Below, in pieces: positions 1 through 5,207 of a stretch of DNA of 6,245 bases (positions are counted from its first letter, which is position 1; each line of letters begins with the position of its first letter). The notes below the pieces were generated by a model. It was given only the letters and a program-made list of their open reading frames with translations, was not told the DNA's origin and did not search any database. The stretch is from Alphaproteobacteria bacterium. Its GTDB lineage: Bacteria; Pseudomonadota; Alphaproteobacteria; Sphingomonadales; Sphingomonadaceae. The stretch lies in assembly GCA_016650315.1 (NCBI GenBank), contig JAENVZ010000011.1:1-6245 (forward strand), written 5' to 3'. The position numbers and the translations under genes are program-made.

Positions 1-234
1 CCACGAGCCGTCGACGTTCGTGGGTCCGGTGTTACCGGTGGGTGTCGTGACAGATTTCGCATACCAACCGGTTCGCGTGTTGATGTCGGTGTTGTTCATC
101 CCACAGGCGCTTACTTGCAAGAGGACCTGATTGGAGGTGGGAATGGGAACTGGCACGTCTTGTCGAACGACGATCTGGTCAGGGCCGCCGTGTCCGAGCA
201 GGAGTGCCGCCCGCATATGAGTTGGTGGTGACAT
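1..234 (-). CDS. MDR-family (zinc-type) alcohol dehydrogenase / quinone oxidoreductase, N-terminal fragment
   Basis: This is the first 78 codons of a gene that runs off the left edge of the window. Translation from ATG at 234-232 gives a GroES-like N-terminal domain of the medium-chain dehydrogenase/reductase superfamily. The MRAALLLGHGGPDQ strand (residues 7-20) is followed by the DVPVP turn (26-30), the VLLQVSACGMNNTD strand and loop (37-50) and INTRTGWYAK (51-60). The CGMNNTD segment occupies the position where classical alcohol dehydrogenases place the catalytic zinc Cys, and NNTDINTR-GWY is characteristic of one subgroup of these NAD(P)H-dependent oxidoreductases. The substrate cannot be inferred. 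ATG 234 is preceded by GGGAG (239-243) at good spacing. ATG 216-214 (MRAA...) is an alternative start that fits the usual family N-terminus. The Rossmann cofactor domain lies outside the window. The gene is co-directional with the truncated channel gene and starts 111 bases after its stop. Confidence 0.77.
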   Translation of the reverse strand, partial: MSPPTHMRAALLLGHGGPDQIVVRQDVPVPIPTSNQVLLQVSACGMNNTDINTRTGWYAKSVTTPTGNTGPTNVDGSW

Positions 235-238
235 CGTG

Positions 239-261
239 CTCCCGTCGGTAGGTTGATTGTA
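239..261 (-). promoter_or_regulatory. Candidate -10 box and ribosome-binding site of the dehydrogenase gene
   Basis: On the minus strand TACAAT (261-256) matches the -10 consensus TATAAT at five of six positions. It lies 21 bases upstream of the GTG-free, ATG-started dehydrogenase frame, and GGGAG (243-239) lies four bases before that ATG. No good -35 hexamer sits 16-18 bases upstream; that space holds a CT-rich run. The RBS call is reasonable, while the promoter call is weak and rests on one hexamer. Confidence 0.33.
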
Positions 262-279
262 CGGTCTGGAGAGAGAGAG

Positions 280-298
280 CCAGGTGGTCGACCACTGG
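280..298. promoter_or_regulatory. Near-palindrome centred on GTGGTCGACCAC, possible operator
   Basis: GTGGTCGACCAC (284-295) is a perfect 12-bp palindrome. It extends to CCA/TGG arms (280-282 and 296-298) if one bulged G at 283 is allowed. It is centred about 31 bases upstream of the candidate -10 box of the dehydrogenase gene, a place where a dimeric regulator could bind. An 11-base GA repeat (269-279) lies between them. A palindrome of this size can occur by chance in GC-rich DNA, so the regulatory role is speculative. Confidence 0.2.
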
Positions 299-339
299 TA
301 GCCATTCGAGTTTCCCTCCGTGGCGGGTACCTCCTTTTT

Positions 340-352
340 CCTCGACTAGCGC
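340..352. other. Junction between efflux operon and unrelated dehydrogenase DNA
   Basis: Channel-family similarity runs up to the AAR codons just before the TAG at 348-346, and stops there. From about 345 leftward the sequence is a short non-coding leader and then a dehydrogenase N-terminus. No terminal inverted repeat, target-site duplication or transposase remnant is visible on the side contained in the window. The exact breakpoint is uncertain by perhaps ten bases. It may be a natural rearrangement or an assembly/cloning chimera. Confidence 0.6.
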
Positions 353-639
353 GCGGCCCCCGCCTCTGACAGCAAGGCGCGTGCCTGTTGCAGATTGGCC
401 GCCGCAATGCGGAGGTCGTTATTGTGGATCAGCGCCTTTTCCACCAACCGGTCGAGCACGGCGTCGTCGAACAGCCGCCACCAATGATCAGCCGGGTTGG
501 CCTGCGTCACTGCCGGGTTATTCAACGCCTCTTGAAGCTGCAACGCGGCAGAAGGTGGCGGTGGCGGCGACGCATAATCAGGCCCCACAGCGCAAGCACT
601 GATGAGCAAAGGCAGGGCAAGGAAAGCAGGGCGCTTCAC
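346..639 (-). pseudogene. Outer-membrane efflux lipoprotein (TolC/OprM/NodT family), truncated after 97 codons
   Basis: This is the third gene of the RND pump operon and would encode the outer-membrane channel that receives substrate from the adaptor and antiporter. The start is GTG at 639-637, overlapping the antiporter stop (GTGA) and preceded by GAAGGA, so translation is probably coupled. A lipoprotein signal leads to the lipobox ISAC with Cys16, followed by AVGPDY, the usual mature start of OprM-like proteins. HWWRLFDD (52-59) and the helical LDRLVEKAL...NNDLRIAAANLQQARALL stretch (62-90) are typical of the first repeat of the family. The frame ends at TAG (348-346) after AGAAR. Family members run to about 450-500 residues, so roughly 80% is missing. 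None of the three minus-strand frames further downstream resumes channel-like sequence, so this is not a simple frameshift or nonsense mutation. The product is very unlikely to form a channel. Confidence 0.85.
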
Positions 640-3600
640 GCTTCATCCTTCGCCGACTTGGGTTCGCGGGTCATGCTCCGCTGAACCCAAGCCCTCACCC
701 AGTCGCCTGCCATGCGAGTAGCCACATAGAAAGCCGGGGTAAAAAGCAGCCCGAACAGGGTGACGCCGATCATACCGAAAAAGACAGCTATGCCCAGTGC
801 CGCTCGTATTTCCGAACCGGGTCCAGACGAAATGACGAGCGGCAGCACGCCCAGAATGAAGGCGATGGAAGTCATCAGGATCGGTCGCAATCGCTGATGC
901 GCTGCGCGTTCCGCCGCTTCGCGCAGACCAAGCCCTTCCTCCTCCCCCTGCCGCGCGAATTCAACGATCAGGATCGCATTTTTCGCGGCAAGACCGACCA
1001 GCACGACAAGGCCGATCTGGGTCAGGATATTGTTATCGCTCCCCATCAGATTGACACCCAGAATCGCCGCAAGCAGGCACATGGGCACAATCAGAATGAC
1101 AGCCAAGGGGAGCACCAGACTTTCATACTGCGCCGCAAGCAGCAGAAAGATGAAAACGACAGCCAGACCGAATGCCAGTATCCCGGTATTGCCAGCTTGC
1201 TGCTCCTGAAAGGCGATGTCTGTCCATTCATAGGCAAAGCCCGATGGCAAAATCTCCTGCGCCAGTTTTTCCATCGACGCCAAGGACTGACCGCTCGAAA
1301 AACCGCGCACCGTGTCGCCCTGAAGCTCTGCGGCGGGGTAAAGATTATAACGCACCACGCGGTAAGGCCCGCTGTCATTATCCAGGCGCAGAACGGCCGC
1401 CAGCGGGACCATGGCACCGCTGGCCGAGCGCGTCTTCAACCGGCCAATATCATCGGGATCGTCACGATGCGGCGCATCGGCCTGTGCCGTCACGCGATAG
1501 GTGTGACCAAGATAATTGAAGTCGTTGACATAGCTTGACCCCAGATAGGTGCCCAGCGTGGCAAAGATATTTTCGACCGGCACGCCCATCTGCTCGGCTT
1601 TTTGTCGGTCAATATCGGCGTAAAGTCGCGGCGTTTTCGTATTGAAAGTAGTAAAGGCAGAGGTGAGACCCTCGGTTTGGTTCGCGGCCATCATCATTTT
1701 GAAAGCGACGCCTTCCAATGCCTGATAGCCCGCTCCGCCGCGATCCTCGATCATCATCTTGTACCCGCCGCCGGTGCCAAGGCCACGGACGGGTGGCGGC
1801 GAGATTATGAGGACGTTTCCTGCGGTGATGCCCGACATCGCATCTTGCAGTTCCTTCTTCACCGCATCGGCTGACTTGCGCTCATCTTTTGGCCTAAGCA
1901 TCACAAACATGGTGCCGCTGTCGGATGCGTTGGTGAAACTGGTTCCGTCTAACCCGGCAAAGGCGGCGCTGCTTTTAACGTTGGGGTTGGCCTGGGCCTT
2001 GGCAATGACTTGCCGCAAGGTTTCATCGGTCCGCTGCAAGGCCGTTCCAGGCGGCATCTGCACAACCAGGATCAGATAGCCCTGATCCTGGGCCGGTATG
2101 AAGCCTGTCGGCGTCTCGTTGAAGCGCCATCCAGTAAAAGCCAGCAGCACGGCATAACACAGGCCGACAATGCCCAGCATGCGCACGGTGCGTGCCGTCA
2201 CCTTGCCATAATGTTTGCCAAGCCATGCAAAGCCACGGTTAAAATGGCGCGCGAAATGCACGGGGTAGCCACGCCATCCGTCGGGTGGCGCTCCCCCATC
2301 TTTGGGCTTCAGGATCAGCGCCGCAAGGGCCGGCGATAGGGTTAGCGAAACAAAAGCCGAAATCGCGGTCGCGCCGACGATGGTAAGGGCGAATTGCTTA
2401 TAGAAGGCACCGGAAATACCCGGAATAAAGGCCGTAGGGATAAACACGCCGCACAACACCAGCGCGATCGCTACGAGCGCGCCTGACACTTCGTTCATTG
2501 TCTTGTGCGCCGCTGCCAGGGAGGAAAGTCCCTCTTCCTCTATCAACCGTTCGACATTTTCAACGACGACGATGGCGTCATCCACGACAATACCGATGGC
2601 CAGAACAAGACCGAAAAGCGAAAGATTGTTCAGCGAAAATCCAAAGGCCGCCATCATTGCGAAGCTGCCAATCAACGAAACCGGAATCGCAAGAATAGGG
2701 ATGATCGCCGCACGCCAGCTTTGCAGGAAAAGCAGTACAACCAGACTGACGAGGATCAGCGCCTCAACCAGCGTATGTTCCACCGCTTCAATCGACGCGG
2801 TGATATATTCGGTGGGATTATAGGGGACCTGATAGGCAAGACCGGGTGGAAAATCCTTTGCCAGGCGCGCCAACTCCTGTCGTACGGCATCGGCCGTTTC
2901 CAGCGCGTTGGAATCCGGCAATTGCGTGACGACAATGGGAACGGCCGGACTGCCGTTAAAATAGGCATTGGTGCTGTAATCTTGTGCACCGAGTTCGATG
3001 CGGGCAACATCACGCAGGCGAGTCATGCGCCCCAGATTGTCTCGCTTGATGACGATCTGGCCGAATTCGTCGGGTGTCGAAAGCCGTCCCTGAGCCTGGA
3101 CACCCAGTTGAAAGGCGGTGCCGCCGGTATTGAAGGGCGGTTGGCCGACTGAGCCGGCGGCGATCTGCACATTCTGCTTACGGATTGCGCCGGTGATTTC
3201 ATCAACAGTCAGATTGCGCTCTGCGGCACGGTCTGGATCGATCCAGACGCGCATATCATAATCGCGACCGCCAATGCTGCGAATGCCGCCAACACCAGGG
3301 ATACGCGCCAGCCGGTCATTAATCTGCAACGTCGCATAGTTGGAAATATATTGCTGCGGCAGGCTCTTGTCGGGGGAATAAAGCATGGCAACCATGAGGA
3401 TGTCGGGCGAATTCTTGCGGACCGTGACGCCGATCTGCCGCACCTCTTCTGGCAGGCGCGGCTCGGCGGTCGCTACGCGGTTCTGCACCAGAACCTGCGC
3501 CTGATCGACCTTGGTGCCAGGCGTAAAAGTGACGGTAATGCTCAGAACACCCGTAGCGGTGGACGATGAGGACATATACATCATGTTCTCAACGCCGTTG

Positions 3601-3812
3601 ATGGACTCCTCCAACGGGGCCGCTACAGTTTCGGAAAGCGTTTCGGCTGTCGCACCGGGATAGCTGGCCGACACGACCACAGTGGGCGGCGCAATTTCAG
3701 GATATTGGCCAATCGGCAAAATTGGATAGGCGACCAGTCCCGCGATGACGATCAGGATCGACAAAACGGCGGCGAAAATCGGCCGATCGATGAAAAAATG
3801 CGGTAGCCGCAT
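636..3812 (-). CDS. RND (HAE-1) multidrug efflux transporter, inner-membrane permease subunit
   Basis: The product is a proton-driven drug/H+ antiporter of the AcrB/MexB/BepE type, which captures amphiphilic compounds from the periplasm and inner membrane and passes them to an outer-membrane channel. At 1058 residues it matches the usual length (about 1030-1060) and looks complete. The N-terminal FFIDRPIFAAVLSI segment is the first membrane helix, followed by the large periplasmic porter loop (about 31-345), helices 2-6 (about 346-500), helix 7 (about 545-565), the second porter loop (about 566-870) and helices 8-12 (about 875-1035). The proton-relay residues are present: Asp411 and Asp412 in GIVVDDAIVVVENV, Lys944 in AAKNAILIVEFA and Arg974 in QRLRPILMTS. 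The ATG (3812-3810) shares its A with the adaptor stop (TGATG), and the gene's TGA overlaps the channel start, so all three genes are translationally linked. Substrate range cannot be read from the sequence. Confidence 0.96.
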   Translation of the reverse strand: MRLPHFFIDRPIFAAVLSILIVIAGLVAYPILPIGQYPEIAPPTVVVSASYPGATAETLSETVAAPLEESINGVENMMYMSSSSTATGVLSITVTFTPGTKVDQAQVLVQNRVATAEPRLPEEVRQIGVTVRKNSPDILMVAMLYSPDKSLPQQYISNYATLQINDRLARIPGVGGIRSIGGRDYDMRVWIDPDRAAERNLTVDEITGAIRKQNVQIAAGSVGQPPFNTGGTAFQLGVQAQGRLSTPDEFGQIVIKRDNLGRMTRLRDVARIELGAQDYSTNAYFNGSPAVPIVVTQLPDSNALETADAVRQELARLAKDFPPGLAYQVPYNPTEYITASIEAVEHTLVEALILVSLVVLLFLQSWRAAIIPILAIPVSLIGSFAMMAAFGFSLNNLSLFGLVLAIGIVVDDAIVVVENVERLIEEEGLSSLAAAHKTMNEVSGALVAIALVLCGVFIPTAFIPGISGAFYKQFALTIVGATAISAFVSLTLSPALAALILKPKDGGAPPDGWRGYPVHFARHFNRGFAWLGKHYGKVTARTVRMLGIVGLCYAVLLAFTGWRFNETPTGFIPAQDQGYLILVVQMPPGTALQRTDETLRQVIAKAQANPNVKSSAAFAGLDGTSFTNASDSGTMFVMLRPKDERKSADAVKKELQDAMSGITAGNVLIISPPPVRGLGTGGGYKMMIEDRGGAGYQALEGVAFKMMMAANQTEGLTSAFTTFNTKTPRLYADIDRQKAEQMGVPVENIFATLGTYLGSSYVNDFNYLGHTYRVTAQADAPHRDDPDDIGRLKTRSASGAMVPLAAVLRLDNDSGPYRVVRYNLYPAAELQGDTVRGFSSGQSLASMEKLAQEILPSGFAYEWTDIAFQEQQAGNTGILAFGLAVVFIFLLLAAQYESLVLPLAVILIVPMCLLAAILGVNLMGSDNNILTQIGLVVLVGLAAKNAILIVEFARQGEEEGLGLREAAERAAHQRLRPILMTSIAFILGVLPLVISSGPGSEIRAALGIAVFFGMIGVTLFGLLFTPAFYVATRMAGDWVRAWVQRSMTREPKSAKDEA

Positions 3813-5002
3813 CAGTGCGCCGCTTTCACATTGACCGAAACAGGCGCCTTGGCAGGGATGGAATCCGGGCTGGTGTTTTCCGCGCGGGGCGTGATCTTCA
3901 CTTGCCGAGGCGTGACCGGCATGCCTGGCTGTATGCGGGTAAGGCCGTCGATGATCACCCTTTCGGTGGGCGCAAGTCCCTGACGGATGACGCGCAAACC
4001 TTCGACCATTGGCCCGGTCTCGACCAGGCGGACAGCGCTCTTGCCATTCTTGCCCACGACATAGACCAATTTGCGGTCTTGATCGGCAACGATCGCCTCG
4101 TCTGGGACCAGCAATGCCTTATATGTGCCCGACCCCAACAAACGCGCACGACCAAACATGCCAGGAACCAGAAAACCCTCGGGATTGGCGACAACGGCAT
4201 GGGCCCGGATCGTCCCGGAATTGGTGTCGATGGCGTTGTCGACAAAGGTCATTTGCCCGCGCCAGTGATAGCCGGTTTCATCGGCAAGCTGGATTTCGAC
4301 CGGATTGGGCGCATAGCGTGATGACTCGCGCTCGCCATGTTGCGCCTGCCGGATATATTTGAGGTAAAAGCTTTCCGCCCCTTCGAAGGAAAACCAGATG
4401 GGGTTGAGCGATACAATGCGCGTCAACAGCGTTTCTCCTGACGAAACATAGTCGCCCAATGCCACGCGCTTGTCCGAAATACGTCCGGTTATCGGCGCCC
4501 GGATAGTCGTGAATTCCAGGTCCAGCCGGCGCGTTTCAACTGCCGCCTGGGCCGCAGCGACATTCGCTCCGGCAGAACGCAAAACGGCCTGCTTGCTTTC
4601 ATATTCCTCTTTGCTGACTGCTTCATATTTACGCAATTCTGCGGCGCGGTCACGTTCGCTGCGCGCATTGGTCAGCGTCGCGCGCGAGCGCATCAGTTCG
4701 GCCCGCGCCTGTTCCAGAGCAGCGCGATAGGGACGCGGATCAATCTGAAAAAGCATCGCGCCCTTCGTGATCTCTACCCCAGGGCGAAACCCGATTGCCG
4801 TGACGGTGCCAGAGATGCGCGGTTTCACCTCCACATCTTCGATCGCCTCAAACCGTCCGATATATTCGTCCCAGTCCATGATATCCCGCTGCAGCGGGAC
4901 CGCCGTGGAAACGGCGATGGGCGCTGGAACCTGCGATTCTTTGCTCGAACAAGAGACAAGAATAGTGGTGGCAGCAACGACAAGGGCAAGGGAGAAGCGC
5001 AT
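3812..5002 (-). CDS. RND efflux periplasmic adaptor lipoprotein (membrane fusion protein, AcrA/MexA/BepF-like)
   Basis: The 396-residue product would be lipid-anchored in the inner membrane and bridge the antiporter to an outer-membrane channel. The chosen ATG (5002-5000) gives a clean lipoprotein signal MRFSLALVVAATTILVSC with lipobox LVSC and Cys18. The frame stays open upstream to a GTG at 5137-5135, but that would bury the signal peptide behind 45 residues of unlikely sequence. Domains in order: first lipoyl half-motif (about 55-90, VEVKPRISGTV then FQIDPRPY), alpha-helical hairpin (about 95-163, rich in Ala, Arg and Glu), second lipoyl half (about 164-200, FTTIRAPITGRIS), beta-barrel (about 205-290, with LVPGMFGRARL), and membrane-proximal domain (about 293-370, ALLVPDEAI and GL-RIQPGM). 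DWDEYIGRFEA near the N-terminus resembles BepF-type adaptors. No good Shine-Dalgarno sequence precedes the ATG. It is the first gene of the pump operon. Confidence 0.95.
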   Translation of the reverse strand: MRFSLALVVAATTILVSCSSKESQVPAPIAVSTAVPLQRDIMDWDEYIGRFEAIEDVEVKPRISGTVTAIGFRPGVEITKGAMLFQIDPRPYRAALEQARAELMRSRATLTNARSERDRAAELRKYEAVSKEEYESKQAVLRSAGANVAAAQAAVETRRLDLEFTTIRAPITGRISDKRVALGDYVSSGETLLTRIVSLNPIWFSFEGAESFYLKYIRQAQHGERESSRYAPNPVEIQLADETGYHWRGQMTFVDNAIDTNSGTIRAHAVVANPEGFLVPGMFGRARLLGSGTYKALLVPDEAIVADQDRKLVYVVGKNGKSAVRLVETGPMVEGLRVIRQGLAPTERVIIDGLTRIQPGMPVTPRQVKITPRAENTSPDSIPAKAPVSVNVKAAH

Positions 5003-5015
5003 CAGGACTATTTGT

Positions 5016-5048
5016 TGCAACGCAGTATAAATTTCAAGATGCAACGCA
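5016..5048 (-). promoter_or_regulatory. Candidate promoter/operator of the efflux operon: two direct repeats flanking a -10-like box
   Basis: On the minus strand the nonamer TGCGTTGCA occurs twice (5048-5040 and 5024-5016), with exactly 24 bases from start to start, a little over two helical turns. TATACT (5029-5024), a five-of-six match to the -10 consensus, lies between the copies and overlaps the proximal one by a base. The proximal copy is also part of the 8-bp palindrome GTTGCAAC (5014-5021). No convincing -35 box is seen. Two same-face repeats over a -10 box would suit an operator for a TetR- or MarR-type pump regulator, but no regulator gene is in the window. The adaptor ATG is 14 bases from the proximal repeat. 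Confidence 0.35.
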
Positions 5049-5148
5049 CATTTTTTTGCTGTGTTGGAAATACCATAAGAACACGCGAATCCATCGGCGG
5101 CGTCAAAGTCGCGCACCCTGCAATGATAACTCTCCACTTTTCCAAGGC

Positions 5149-5185
5149 AAGTGCAGAGAGATAATATGTATATCTCTCTGCACTT
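5149..5185. repeat. Perfect 15-bp inverted repeat with 7-base loop between putA and the efflux operon
   Basis: AAGTGCAGAGAGATA (5149-5163) is matched exactly by its reverse complement TATCTCTCTGCACTT (5171-5185), separated by ATATGTA. It begins 22 bases after the putA stop, where a transcription terminator would be expected. Neither strand has a T-run after the stem, so it is not a textbook rho-independent terminator. It may act as a weak or bidirectional terminator, an mRNA-stabilising 3' hairpin for putA, or a protein-binding dyad. The symmetry is certain; the function is inferred from position. Confidence 0.7.
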
Positions 5186-5207
5186 CAGTCTCTTGCGGCC
5201 ACAGCTT

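Noticed and set aside
179..345. A third minus-strand frame open from the junction to TGA at 181-179, which might be the tail of an upstream gene lost at the breakpoint
   Set aside because: It would overlap the dehydrogenase start by 56 bases and has no recognisable motif. An open run of this length is expected by chance in this composition.
111..407. A 98-residue minus-strand open frame across the junction, including an ATG at 305-303 with GGAGGG (314-319) eight bases ahead
   Set aside because: It spans two unrelated sequences and overlaps both the channel remnant and the dehydrogenase in another frame. Its composition (Arg, Pro, Cys and Ser rich) resembles no family. The SD-like match appears fortuitous.
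897..1538. A 213-residue plus-strand open frame opposite the antiporter gene
   Set aside because: It lies antisense to a fully convincing RND coding sequence, is rich in His, Gln and Arg, and shows no domain. It is a codon-bias shadow, like the other plus-strand frames at 2505-3152 and 3815-4321.
5101..5106. TTGACG on the minus strand as a -35 box for the efflux operon
   Set aside because: The nearest TATGGT-like -10 is 23 bases away, too far for a sigma-70 promoter, and the 17-base position holds only TGTTCT.
5003..5137. A 45-residue N-terminal extension of the adaptor from GTG at 5137-5135
   Set aside because: It would place the lipoprotein signal peptide internally, crosses the likely promoter and repeats, and has no family counterpart.
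5149..5185. Calling the 15-bp dyad a rho-independent terminator outright
   Set aside because: Neither strand has a T-tract after the stem, and the stem ends are A/T-rich rather than GC-rich. It is recorded as an inverted repeat of uncertain function.
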